Assembly (NCBI GenBank): GCA_026398235.1 | Contig: JAPLTE010000129.1 | Location: 1 to 64,000 of the forward strand | Reading direction: 5' to 3' | DNA: 64,000 nt | Source of the DNA: Verrucomicrobiota bacterium | GTDB lineage: Bacteria; Verrucomicrobiota; Verrucomicrobiia; Chthoniobacterales; Chthoniobacteraceae | Shown here: positions 28,075-36,148 of the stretch, piece after piece | Layout of the letters: every line of letters begins with the position of its first letter | Numbering within the stretch: the stretch's first letter is position 1 | Made by a program: the position numbers and the translations under genes | Notes under the pieces: generated by a model | Told to the model about the DNA's origin: nothing | Seen by the model: the letters and a program-made list of their open reading frames with translations, nothing else | Database searches by the model: none

Positions 28075-28098
28075 AAAATCAATTTACCCAAAAAAGAA

Positions 28099-28129
28099 AC
28101 GGTGACGCGCAAAATGGGCGCGTCACCGT
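28099..28129 (-). terminator. Terminator between rpmE and prfA
   Basis: ACGGTGACGCGC / GCGCGTCACCGT perfect 12-bp stem, followed on the minus strand by a T-rich run. It ends the rpmE message. Confidence 0.92.
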
Positions 28130-28151
28130 CTTAAAATGTCCGAAAATATCG

Positions 28152-28361
28152 CTAAGCGCGGCGGGCAGTGCCGTAGCGGCGGGCGAATTTCTCGATGCGG
28201 CCTGCCGTATCGACGAACTTCTGCTCCCCGGTAAAGAACGGGTGGCACGCTGCGCAAATGCCGACCCTGATGTCGCGGCGGGTGGAACGGGTGTGATAGA
28301 CCTTGCCACACGCGCACGTGATGGTGGTCTCATTGTAGGTAGGATGAATATCTGCTTTCAT
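28152..28361 (-). CDS. rpmE: 50S ribosomal protein L31
   Basis: 69 residues. It is the zinc-binding C+ form: Cys pairs CAC near residue 16-18 and CAAC near 36-39. It begins MKADIHPTY and continues through [21 protein letters not shown]. Under zinc shortage such forms can be replaced by a C- paralogue; none is seen here. Confidence 0.97.
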   Translation of the reverse strand: MKADIHPTYNETTITCACGKVYHTRSTRRDIRVGICAACHPFFTGEQKFVDTAGRIEKFARRYGTARRA

Positions 28362-28480
28362 GGCCGGAAAAGGGACAGTGAAGATACCGGCTTCCGGGCA
28401 GAGCGCAACCCAAAAGTTCGGTTTTATGAAGGAGGCGACCCATCGACCGCTCTTTTTGCGCCTCTTGCGCCTCTTTGCGG

Positions 28481-28888
28481 CTAAATCCCCCAGCGTTTCT
28501 TCCCTCGTGCCAGCTCGATCCGCAGCCAGGCCAGGTCGTCTTGCACCTGCTCTGGAGGTTGGTTCTCGGCCATTTCCAGCGCGGTTTTCGCCCGGCGAAT
28601 GGCTTCTTCGATTTGCACCTTCTCCTCCTCGGGAGAGGCGAACAGCGCCAGGACCGTCACCCGCTCGGGGTCGATCTCCACATGGCCGCCCAAAACGACA
28701 AACGAGGCGGGACCCTCGGCGGAATGGACCCGGATTTCCCCGGCCCCCAATCCGGTCACCAATCGGACATGCCCCGGGTAGATGCCCAAATCCCCCTCGG
28801 CTCCCGGTAATTCCACGAAATGCGCCTCGCCCTCGAAAACGCGCGCTTCCGGGGTGACGATTTGCAGGCGGAGGGTGGGGGGAGTCAT
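28481..28888 (-). CDS. atpC: F-type ATP synthase epsilon subunit
   Basis: 135 residues. The N-terminal beta-sandwich ([25 protein letters not shown] in part) is followed by the two C-terminal helices (about 90-135), which can inhibit ATP hydrolysis. It lies 31 bp downstream of nagA, not in an atp operon; no atpD or other subunit gene is in the window. It may be the sole epsilon gene displaced from its operon or an extra copy. The family call is firm, the role of the location is not. Confidence 0.88.
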   Translation of the reverse strand: MTPPTLRLQIVTPEARVFEGEAHFVELPGAEGDLGIYPGHVRLVTGLGAGEIRVHSAEGPASFVVLGGHVEIDPERVTVLALFASPEEEKVQIEEAIRRAKTALEMAENQPPEQVQDDLAWLRIELARGKKRWGI

Positions 28889-28919
28889 TCGTTTCTAAAC
28901 TAGAAGGTCTCCGCGATCA

Positions 28920-30092
28920 TCAAGCTCGATGCACTCTGCGGCCTTGGACAAAGGTGGCGATCACTTCCAGATCGTCGCTTAAGAGGACCAAGTCGGCATC
29001 CATGCCGGGCGTGAGCCTCCCTTTGCGCTGGAGCTTGAGCGCGCGGGCCGGGTTTAGAGAGGCCATTTGGAGCGCCTCCACGAGCGGCACCCCGGCGGAC
29101 TGCACGAGCGTGCGCACGAGATGAATCATGGAGGAGGTGCTTCCCGCGAGGGTGGTGCCGTCAGCGGTCCATCCCACCCCGTCGCGCACCACGCAGTCGA
29201 TCTCCCCCAGCCGGAATGTCGTCTCCTCGGCAAGCCCCGCGCCTGCCGTGGCGTCGGTGACGAGCACGATCCCTTCCGGCCCTTTGGCATGGTAGAGCAT
29301 CCGCATCAACGTGGGCGAAACGTGCCGCCCGTCGGCGATCAATTCACACAGAATGGATGGTTCGCTCAGTGCAAATTCCAGCAATCCCGCCACGCGATAC
29401 GGGCCGCGCCGCCGGGCCGAGGACATGCAGTTAAAGGTATGCGTGACCCCTTCCATGCCATGGACATGAGCCGCGCACGCCTCCTCGTCCCAGGCGTCGC
29501 TGTGGCCGCCGCTCACCCGCACGCCCCGCGCGTGCAACGCCTCGATGAGAGCGAGCGCTGCCGGCAACTCCGGGGCGAGGGTCATCTGCGTCATCACGTG
29601 CGCCCATTCCAGCAACGGCGCATAATCGGCCGGGGTCGGATTGCGGATCAACTCGGGCCGATGCGCCCCTTTCTTTTGTGGCGAAAAATAGGGACCTTCC
29701 ACATGCACCCCGAGCAGTTGCGCCCCTTCATGCGGCTCGCCGCGGTAGGCTTCCGCCGCGCGCAGTACCGCAACAAGCTCCTCGGTAGGCGCGCAGACGG
29801 TGGTTAAGGCGAGGGCAGTCGTCCCGCCACGCGCGTGGTATTGGCAAATCGTCTCAAACGCCTCGGGACTGGCTTCCATCGCATCGCGTCCGAGCGCGCC
29901 ATGGAGATGGATGTCAATAAAACCGGGCGCAAGCGTGCGCCCGCCGAGATCCTGAACCATGTCGCCCGGCTCAGGCAGAAGCGAGGGGGCGATGGCCGCG
30001 ATGCGCCCGTCGGCGACGCGCAGATCACCGCGCGGTTCGATCCGGTCCGGAAACACCAGCCGGGCATTCTTGAATAAGAGATTGGCCACCAA
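28920..30092 (-). CDS. nagA: N-acetylglucosamine-6-phosphate deacetylase
   Basis: Removes acetate from GlcNAc-6-P in amino-sugar use and cell-wall recycling. 390 residues, amidohydrolase fold with metal-binding HLHGALGRDAM at about residue 62, Glu in GVHVEGPYFSPQKKGAH, and a later GHSDA. The C-terminal strand region includes NPARALKLQRKGRLTPGMDADLVLL. The start is TTG at 30092 or the adjacent GTG at 30089. It is followed by atpC on the same strand. No nagB or PTS gene is near. Confidence 0.92.
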   Translation of the reverse strand: MVANLLFKNARLVFPDRIEPRGDLRVADGRIAAIAPSLLPEPGDMVQDLGGRTLAPGFIDIHLHGALGRDAMEASPEAFETICQYHARGGTTALALTTVCAPTEELVAVLRAAEAYRGEPHEGAQLLGVHVEGPYFSPQKKGAHRPELIRNPTPADYAPLLEWAHVMTQMTLAPELPAALALIEALHARGVRVSGGHSDAWDEEACAAHVHGMEGVTHTFNCMSSARRRGPYRVAGLLEFALSEPSILCELIADGRHVSPTLMRMLYHAKGPEGIVLVTDATAGAGLAEETTFRLGEIDCVVRDGVGWTADGTTLAGSTSSMIHLVRTLVQSAGVPLVEALQMASLNPARALKLQRKGRLTPGMDADLVLLSDDLEVIATFVQGRRVHRA

Positions 30093-30165
30093 AGAAACAT
30101 CAGGAACACAGGAAAAAATGCAATCAGGAAAGAGGGAGATGATCAGGATCTCAGGAAATCAGCAA
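30085..30165. repeat. TTTCCTGAT-type dispersed repeat
   Basis: Copies of ATCAGGAAA and CAGGAA lie here. A 25-base stretch is the inverse of one at about 2986-3010 (core CCTGATCATCTCCCTC). Related copies are at 13918-13960 and 23355-23430. No gene is visible in 30166-30330. Confidence 0.65.
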
Positions 30166-30330
30166 GAGCGCCTACTCGATTGGTTGGGCTGCTTTGCCAT
30201 GCGACCGGGCTCTGCTTTGCGCCGTCGACCCATTCGTAAGCGGGCTTGGTTTGCGGTTGGGAGGAAGCGAGCGAGCAAAGCAGCGGGATGTGGAGGAGAA
30301 CGCGAGAGGTGCGCACGGCTGAAGTTAAAA

Positions 30331-30366
30331 AAAACCGCAAAAAGGCATGACCCTTTTTGCGGCTTA
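30331..30366. terminator. Bidirectional terminator after the SGNH hydrolase
   Basis: CCGCAAAAAGG / CCTTTTTGCGG with a CATGA-type loop, flanked by A and T runs on both sides. Confidence 0.85.
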
Positions 30367-30376
30367 AAAATCCAGC

Positions 30377-31162
30377 TTAGGGTTTGGCTGCCATCGGGAA
30401 AAACTGGTCGATGATCGGCTGGATGGCATCTGCCCAAATTTGATAACCTTTGGCGGAAGGGTGGAGGAAATCAGGCATTACTTCAGCGCTTATGGTGCCA
30501 TCAGGTTGCAGAAATTTGTCACCAAAATCCACGTAAATGACTTTTCTGCCATCCCCCAATTTAGAGATGATCTGGTTGATCTGCTTGATTTTAGCGCGAG
30601 CGGGGGTGCCGGGTTTCTCTCCGCGAGGGAAGACCCCTTGAAGAAGAATCGCAGCCTCCGGGCAACGCTTCTGGTATTCCGCCACAATGGCCTTCACGCC
30701 CTCGGCGATTTGCTCGGGGGTATTGGTGACATTGTTTGTGCCAATCATAATGGCGATCAATTTGGGGTGCATTCCTTTTGCCTGGCCTTGGGAAAGACGC
30801 CAGAGGACGTGTTCGGTACGGTCGCCGGAAATTCCGAAGTCGAAAGGGTGCAGTTTTGCATAGTGTTTCTCCCAGACCTCCTTGCCCGTTCTGGGCCAGT
30901 AATTTGTGATTGAATCTCCTTCAAAAATCAACTCGATCGAGGAGGCCATCTTCTCGCCGACTTGGATGTTTTTCTCGACGCGTCGGAGCCAATCTTTGAT
31001 TTTCTCGGGACTTCCCTGCACCCGCTGCATGGGGTAGGCTGCGGAATTAACTCCTGCAGGCACCGTGAGAAGAGGAGAAGGCGTGGCCGAAACGGACGGG
31101 GCAACTTGCGCGAAAGCGGAGCCGAAGCACAATATGGATAAGAGGAGAACGCGGATTTTCAT
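30377..31162 (-). CDS. Secreted SGNH/GDSL hydrolase
   Basis: 261 residues with signal peptide (IRVLLLSILCFGSAFA). The catalytic Ser is in FEGDSITNYW; oxyanion residues are in GISGDRTEHVLWRL and IGTNN; the catalytic Asp/His pair is in PDFLHPSAKGYQIWAD. It resembles platelet-activating-factor acetylhydrolase-like GDSL proteins, often carbohydrate esterases in polysaccharide-degrading bacteria. It stands alone and has its own terminator. The substrate is unknown. Confidence 0.88.
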   Translation of the reverse strand: MKIRVLLLSILCFGSAFAQVAPSVSATPSPLLTVPAGVNSAAYPMQRVQGSPEKIKDWLRRVEKNIQVGEKMASSIELIFEGDSITNYWPRTGKEVWEKHYAKLHPFDFGISGDRTEHVLWRLSQGQAKGMHPKLIAIMIGTNNVTNTPEQIAEGVKAIVAEYQKRCPEAAILLQGVFPRGEKPGTPARAKIKQINQIISKLGDGRKVIYVDFGDKFLQPDGTISAEVMPDFLHPSAKGYQIWADAIQPIIDQFFPMAAKP

Positions 31163-31362
31163 GCGGGAATCTATTCAATATTTCAGCTGGGGGAAATGTC
31201 CATGCCCGAATGGGAATTATGGAAACGGGCGGTGAAAACTTATGCCGCAGGCGTCTTTTCCCCTGCGTTCAAGGTGGTCGTTATCCCGCTATAAAGGGCC
31301 GGGATCAATTCCCGGATGCCTCTTGACAAAAAAGGCATAAATCCAAGAATGAAACCAACCTT

Positions 31363-31626
31363 ATGAATAAATACCTTTTTGCGGCATTGTTGGCCTCGCT
31401 TTCCGCGTGCTCTAAATTACCGGAACCCATGGTGGCGACCCCTTCGCCTACGCCCGATATCGTAGCCAGCCCGACTCCGTTCCCTGCGACACCGAGCCCG
31501 ACAGCAACTCCGGAGCCCCCCACCATGATCCCGGCGACTCCGACCCCTGAGGCGTCCATCATGCCCGTCTCGCCCACGCCGGAAGCTCCTGCCGTGCCCG
31601 CGCCGACAGCAACAGCTACGCCTTAA
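31363..31626 (+). CDS. Small Pro/Thr-rich lipoprotein
   Basis: 87 residues. A lipoprotein signal with lipobox LSAC (Cys16) is followed by a low-complexity tail of PTPxxTP-type repeats that looks like a cell-envelope spacer. No enzymatic domain is visible. Such small lipoproteins may be abundant structural components. The tail is mostly Pro, Thr and Ala, so composition alone keeps the frame open; the lipobox is the main support. Confidence 0.55.
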   Translation: MNKYLFAALLASLSACSKLPEPMVATPSPTPDIVASPTPFPATPSPTATPEPPTMIPATPTPEASIMPVSPTPEAPAVPAPTATATP

Positions 31627-31977
31627 GCTTTGGTCGATTTCGAGGCGGGGATTTAGGCTTATTTTCAGGGGGTGGTTTCACAGCGCGGGGAGAGGAGGCT
31701 TGTGGTAATCAAAACCGGGCTTCTGCTTTGCTACCTGGATCCCCACGATCATGCTTACGACTGGGCGGAGCGGCGCAAGGTATCGGTTGTTCGCCAGAAA
31801 TCATGATGTTGGCGGGGATCAGGAGGCGGTGCAGGATTTGGAGGAGGGAGCAGAGGGTTTTCATCGGATTTTTCTGGTGATGCGGCTATTCCAGCATGAC
31901 CCGTGAGACAAACGCAGTCTCACCCCTTTGCCTTTCCTGCTTGTGATGCGGAGGCTTTCAGGATTATTGAATACGAC
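31627..31977. other. Intergenic region, nothing identified
   Basis: No gene, terminator or repeat is recognisable. It should hold the promoter of the WYL regulator. Confidence 0.5.
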
Positions 31978-33054
31978 ATGGCTGCAAAACGTTCGGCAAT
32001 TCAGCGGGCTCCAAAAACCAAAACCGCACGGGCGACTGTGGAGCAGGCGCCCCGGATCGACTCCCGCGGCTTCTCCCGGCCTCCGCTGGAGCGGATGCTG
32101 CAGTTGCACCGGGAGATTCAGGCGGGGCGGTTCCCGAATTGCCGCAAGCTGGCCGAGGCCCTGGAGGTTTCCGCCAAAACCATCCAGCGCGACATCGAGT
32201 TCATGCGTAGTCGGCTGAACCTCCCGATTGAATACGACCAGCTTCAATTCGGCTTCTATTACACCGAGCCGGTCACCAATTTCCCCAGCATTGAGGTCAC
32301 GGAAGGGGAGATCGTCGCTCTGTTCGTCGCCCAGAAGGCGCTGGAACAGTACAAAGGGACTTCGTTTGAGAAACCGCTCCATGCCGCCTTTCGGAAGATT
32401 ACCGATGGATTGCGTGAAACCGTCACGTTTCCTTGGGATGACCTGGATGCGGTGATTTCCTTCCGGGGCATCGGCAAGACCGTCGGCGATGTGGATTTGT
32501 TCGAGACCCTAAGCAAGGCGGTGCTACGCTCTCAGGAGGTCGTCTTCGAATACAAAAAGCTGGGTGGAGCCCGCCACGAAGGGCGTCGGGTGCAGCCCTA
32601 CCATCTTGGGTGCGTGGAAAATCAATGGTATCTCTTCGGCTTTGACCTGGCGCGAAAGCAACTCCGCACCTTCGCGCTTCCCCGGATGCGGAAAGTTCAG
32701 GCCACGGCGCTGAAATTCAAGCGCCCGGCGGATTTCACCATCGCCGGCCACCTTGGCAGTTCGTTTGGGGTCTTTACCGGCGCGGGGAAACATCGTATCC
32801 GCATCCGTTTCGACGCCTTTGCGGCGCAGTTGGTCGGGGAGCGCCAATGGCATGCGTCCCAGAAAATCCGGCCCGTGGGCAAGAACGGCGACGAAGGGAT
32901 CGAATTGACCCTGGCACTGGGGAGCCTCGAAGAGGTCAAGCGGTGGGTTCTGAGTTGGGGTGGCCACGCCCACGTTCTGGAACCGAAGGAACTGGCAGTG
33001 CAGGTGAAAGCGGCGGCAAAAGCGATTTTGAAGGGGATAGCGGAAAAGTATTAG
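31978..33054 (+). CDS. WYL-domain transcriptional regulator
   Basis: 358 residues. An N-terminal winged HTH (about 35-95: LERMLQLHREIQ, LEVSAKTIQRDIEFM) is followed by a WYL domain (about 185-270) with ENQWYLFGFDLARKQLRTFALPRM, where WYL is literally WYL, and a C-terminal WCX-type domain. WYL proteins sense ligands, often nucleic acids, and several control defence genes. This one lies 510 bp outside the left end of the tRNA-Ser island, so it is a chromosomal neighbour, not island cargo. Met 31978 is chosen because upstream codons have no family features. Confidence 0.88.
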   Translation: MAAKRSAIQRAPKTKTARATVEQAPRIDSRGFSRPPLERMLQLHREIQAGRFPNCRKLAEALEVSAKTIQRDIEFMRSRLNLPIEYDQLQFGFYYTEPVTNFPSIEVTEGEIVALFVAQKALEQYKGTSFEKPLHAAFRKITDGLRETVTFPWDDLDAVISFRGIGKTVGDVDLFETLSKAVLRSQEVVFEYKKLGGARHEGRRVQPYHLGCVENQWYLFGFDLARKQLRTFALPRMRKVQATALKFKRPADFTIAGHLGSSFGVFTGAGKHRIRIRFDAFAAQLVGERQWHASQKIRPVGKNGDEGIELTLALGSLEEVKRWVLSWGGHAHVLEPKELAVQVKAAAKAILKGIAEKY

Positions 33055-33287
33055 ACCCCCTTCGTCGTGAACCAGTTCACGCAGCCGGTTTTTGTTAAGA
33101 TGTCCAAGGCCTCCTCCATCGGGCAGACACGGATGCGCGCAATCAATTTCTCGGCTGCACTGGTAGAACTAATCCACCGCGTTACATTTGCTCTTGCCTC
33201 TTCCATCAGGCGATTCGTGGCTGTCAGTTCATCAGACCCTCCCGCCCGTTCAACGACACGTTCCCGGAGAGCGAACTCCATGAACAA
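33051..33287 (-). CDS. Possible small protein next to the WYL gene
   Basis: A 78-codon frame with TTG start (or 76 codons from an ATG at 33281), convergent with and overlapping the WYL gene by four bases. Its sequence is amphipathic and charged (FALRERVVERA, MEEARANVTRW), as expected for a helical small protein. No family is recognised. The opposite strand has a similar-sized frame, so this call is weak. The rest of 33288-33563 shows nothing. Confidence 0.25.
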   Translation of the reverse strand: MFMEFALRERVVERAGGSDELTATNRLMEEARANVTRWISSTSAAEKLIARIRVCPMEEALDILTKTGCVNWFTTKGV

Positions 33288-33542
33288 ATCAACGCCCTAT
33301 TTGGCAGCTGAAAAAGTGGCGGAGAGATAATTTCGCCGTTTCTGGCTCGGATTTGGCACCATTCCATGTGGCGTTCATACCTCAACCGATTGGTCAAATA
33401 CTGTCCGACCCCTTTCAGATTTGGCGATTTTGTAAAAAATATATTGTGAAGGTCAGCCGTTGTCCTACCCAAGATGGTATCGGTTGGGCACAAAACCATG
33501 CGAATAGCTGGAACAAATCAATGAGCACGCCCGCAATCAACT

Positions 33543-33628
33543 AAGCCAATTCCAGAGTAGAAATGGCGGAAGGGGTGGGATTCGAACCCACGGTGAGATT
33601 TCTCCCACGTTCGATTTCGAGTCGAGTG
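33543..33628 (-). other. attL: duplicated 3' part of tRNA-Ser
   Basis: The CCA end, acceptor 3' strand, T arm, variable arm and anticodon region of a tRNA-Ser are present (33564-33628), but there is no 5' half, so it is not functional. It is a direct repeat of the intact tRNA at 58537-58628, and similarity continues about 20 bases past the tRNA end (AAGCCA.TTCCAGAGTA). The variable arms differ, but each still folds, which implies two tRNA-Ser lineages. This marks the chromosomal end of an integrated island. Confidence 0.85.
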
Positions 33629-33744
33629 AATTTACTCTGTAAATCAAAAGTTACTGCCAATTTTCTACCACTTTTGGGCGTTCATTATTTAAACAGCAGT
33701 CGAAAAGTGCAGCGGGTGGCGTGAAAATGTTCGCCGGATTGGCC

Positions 33745-34152
33745 TCAATCATCCAGGAGAATGAGTATTGAAGCCGCCGCAATCTCGACAGCTTTCATCC
33801 TTTGAGCGTCCTTTCCCTCGCTTGACCAGCCAGTGATGTTCGCATGGTGTGGTGGATTATCGTTTCGTTCCACTTCCAATCGCTGTTTACGAACGGAGCT
33901 CGCTTTCCGGTCTGCACGGCCATAAAGAGTCACATTGTCGGGCCGCTTCATCACGACGACTTCGCCTAAAGGCCAAATCTCACTCTCAGACAATTCTTCA
34001 GTGCAACTGACCGAAAGCTCGATACGGGGATGGGGAATGAACGCATCAGCTTTGACTCGCCGGGTCTGCCGGGTAAACCAGCGACTGAAAAGCAAAAACC
34101 GCGAAATGCGTTCAATATCCGCTACCTTGAGCGGCTTATGGCCTTCAACCAT
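33745..34152 (-). CDS. Third gene of a TIGR04255-type cassette, hypothetical
   Basis: 135 residues. A beta-rich N-terminal half (FIPHPRIELSVSC, GEVVVMKRPDNVTLYGRAD) is followed by HHANITGWSSEGKDAQRMKAVEIA. I recall similar proteins beside TIGR04255 genes, with conserved LSV, GRAD and HANI.GW blocks. No catalytic motif is known. It starts two bases after the stop of the gene upstream, so the three genes form one operon. Function unknown; a toxin, antitoxin or defence role is possible but unproven. Confidence 0.65.
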   Translation of the reverse strand: MVEGHKPLKVADIERISRFLLFSRWFTRQTRRVKADAFIPHPRIELSVSCTEELSESEIWPLGEVVVMKRPDNVTLYGRADRKASSVRKQRLEVERNDNPPHHANITGWSSEGKDAQRMKAVEIAAASILILLDD

Positions 34153-34153
34153 A

Positions 34154-34645
34154 TCAGGCGAGCACTTCCCAAATTAAGGAATAAAGCCGACTATCAAACG
34201 CCCCATCGAATGGCATGGAACCGAAGCAACGCTTTTGTCCGTTCAATGAAGCAAAGTGAAGCCCCCCGGAAGATGAAATCCCCACAGACACCACGCGATA
34301 CGGACTTTGCGCCCATTCAAAAGTTACATCTCCATCCGAGGAGGCTCCAATCTCCGGTTGAGGGATATCCGATGGAATCGACTCAATGAAAGACGCGGCC
34401 TGCCTAAATGTGTCGGGGCTGATTGCTGGCGCACCATACCCGTCCCAGTTTGGATGGCAGCACTCTTTGGCGACATCCGTCAAATCGGACATAGCGGTAT
34501 TCCAATGTTCGCCATGGGTCCATGTGTTTCTGAAGTCGGCTGCCATCTCCGAAAGCTTCCGGTGGATTTCCACGCCAACTCCACTTTCGGGACTCGGAAA
34601 GTCCCACGCGGAGGGCATAGTAGCTGGAAAGTCAATGGCGATCAT
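34154..34645 (-). CDS. Second gene of a TIGR04255-type cassette, hypothetical
   Basis: 163 residues. The central block NWDGYGAPAISPDTFRQAASF and a following beta hairpin (PQPEIGASSDGDVTFEW) look conserved in partners of TIGR04255 proteins. It has no signal peptide, membrane segment or nuclease motif. Its start overlaps the end of the TIGR04255 gene by four bases, which implies translational coupling. Function unknown. Confidence 0.65.
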   Translation of the reverse strand: MIAIDFPATMPSAWDFPSPESGVGVEIHRKLSEMAADFRNTWTHGEHWNTAMSDLTDVAKECCHPNWDGYGAPAISPDTFRQAASFIESIPSDIPQPEIGASSDGDVTFEWAQSPYRVVSVGISSSGGLHFASLNGQKRCFGSMPFDGAFDSRLYSLIWEVLA

Positions 34646-35391
34646 TGAAAGAGTTCAATTCCTTTTGCCTCAAAACTGCCAAAAAACAAGCGGTTTTTTA
34701 CCGCCCGCATTTCTTCCCATATCTTCTGGACAGGCTTTTCTTGGAGTACCGCCCCTCTCGCTTGGACGTTGATGTCCAGAGCAACGCAAAGCTTTGTGGG
34801 GTCCGGCGACGGTTGGTGCGCCAGAGTCCAAATCGATATGAACCCCGTTTCCTTATCGCGAAAGCCACCCTGGTTGAAAAAAGTCTGACACTCAAAACCG
34901 TCCACTTTAGGTCCTGGCATTTCCAGCTTGAAGTATTCCTTAAACCGCACGTTGCCATTAACGATGGGAATCAAGACCTGATTGATGTAACGCAACCCTA
35001 CTCGAACAATACCCATTTCATGGAAAGCGCTTTGGTAAATGTCCCATGCGGAACTTGCCTTTGCTGAGACAATTTCCCATCCCGGATAAGGCTTGAGCCG
35101 GTTGAACGTGAGGCCGTCTTGGCGGCACTGCACGATTTCTTTTTTGTCCTCTGATATGAAACGGCACCCTTGGCTCTTGATTACGGGAGCCACTGCTTCC
35201 GGCATCTGACCCGGTTTCTGTTGAAACCCAAACTGGGCAAGCTGCAATTGGTCTTTATGGGGAAAATCTGAGGCGAAACTCGGATGCAATCCCTCCAGCA
35301 TTTCGAGCGTTGGTGGTACAGGCAAATGGATCTGCACATCGAGAATAGTCTCGACCGCAGGAGGATTTGCTAATTTAGGAAAGTCATTCAT
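34642..35391 (-). CDS. TIGR04255 family protein
   Basis: 249 residues. The N-terminal strand (NPPAVETILDVQI), the GLTFNRLKPYPGW block, and GIVRVGLRYINQVLIP in the middle agree with the TIGR04255 family, whose function is not known. It is the first gene of a three-gene minus-strand operon at the left end of the tRNA-Ser island. The island location and coupling suggest a mobile cassette, possibly for defence. Confidence 0.75.
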   Translation of the reverse strand: MNDFPKLANPPAVETILDVQIHLPVPPTLEMLEGLHPSFASDFPHKDQLQLAQFGFQQKPGQMPEAVAPVIKSQGCRFISEDKKEIVQCRQDGLTFNRLKPYPGWEIVSAKASSAWDIYQSAFHEMGIVRVGLRYINQVLIPIVNGNVRFKEYFKLEMPGPKVDGFECQTFFNQGGFRDKETGFISIWTLAHQPSPDPTKLCVALDINVQARGAVLQEKPVQKIWEEMRAVKNRLFFGSFEAKGIELFQ

Positions 35392-35452
35392 AAGACGAAC
35401 TTTTAAAACTCGAGGCTACTTCGGCAAGTTTTCTTAGGATACCTAATGCTGA

Positions 35453-35695
35453 TTACACCTCCAGCCCCTTTTTTCCGATGAACTCAATCAACTCCGCCGG
35501 GGTGCGGGTGTCCTCTTCGGCTTTGGCGTGGGGTTTCACTGCTTCCAGATCGAAAGCGGCATCCTCGATGGCCTGCGCCTTTGCTTCGATCTGGCGGATC
35601 TCCCGCTCGGCGTCAGCTTGGGCGCTCTTGATCTTTTCGATCTCGGAAGCTGCGGCTTTTGCAGCCTTTACCACACTCAACGGAATATCTCTCAA
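35453..35695 (-). pseudogene. Coiled-coil remnant of a larger gene
   Basis: An 80-codon frame from a TTG at 35695, rich in Ala/Glu/Lys with heptads (SEIEKIKSAQADAEREIRQ), ends at 35453. The same frame continues upstream with coding character (DADDARQLAQAKSAFERLR), so it looks like the 3' end of a truncated gene. Fragments in other frames to about 36040 (LVDNAPHLLWETKY, DSLWRVEETVDLF) may be further relics. The family is not identified. Confidence 0.4.
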
Positions 35696-35739
35696 ACGCT
35701 CAAACGCGGATTTTGCCTGAGCGAGTTGTCGGGCGTCAT

Positions 35740-36148
35740 CTGCATCTCCCGGATGGCTCCCCGGAGAGCGGGCTGAGGATCACCTGCCTGTTGTCCCTCC
35801 GTCTGGCGAGATGCTCCGCGCCGTGGTAGTCGGCTCTGGTGCGTTCCCAAGGCGTCGCGGGAAATAACGGCGGCTCCGTTGGCTACGGCCCGCCGTTTGT
35901 GATTTCGCTTATGAAAAGAGGTCGACGGTTTCCTCCACTCGCCAGAGGGAGTCGCGGCTGTATTTGGTTTCCCAGAGCAGGTGAGGCGCATTGTCTACCA
36001 GTTGGAACAGCGTTGCCGGAATGTCGAGGTGGAATGACCCTCATCCTTGGCAATATCAGCTCACCGAAGGTTTTAGAGAAAATTCCCGGAATTACAGAGT
36101 CGGATTGACGGGGCTGCCCCTTTACTGTAACCGTGCTTCCCTTGTGTT
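35740..36148. other. Degenerate region before the TerB gene
   Basis: No intact gene. Broken minus-strand coding fragments and the promoter region of the TerB operon are expected here. Confidence 0.4.

Noticed and set aside
33564-33628. Second tRNA gene
   Set aside because: Only the 3' half is present; no acceptor 5' strand or D arm.
35692-35991. 100-codon minus-strand frame before the TerB gene
   Set aside because: Arg/Gly/Ser-rich nonsense in a region where other frames carry broken coding relics.
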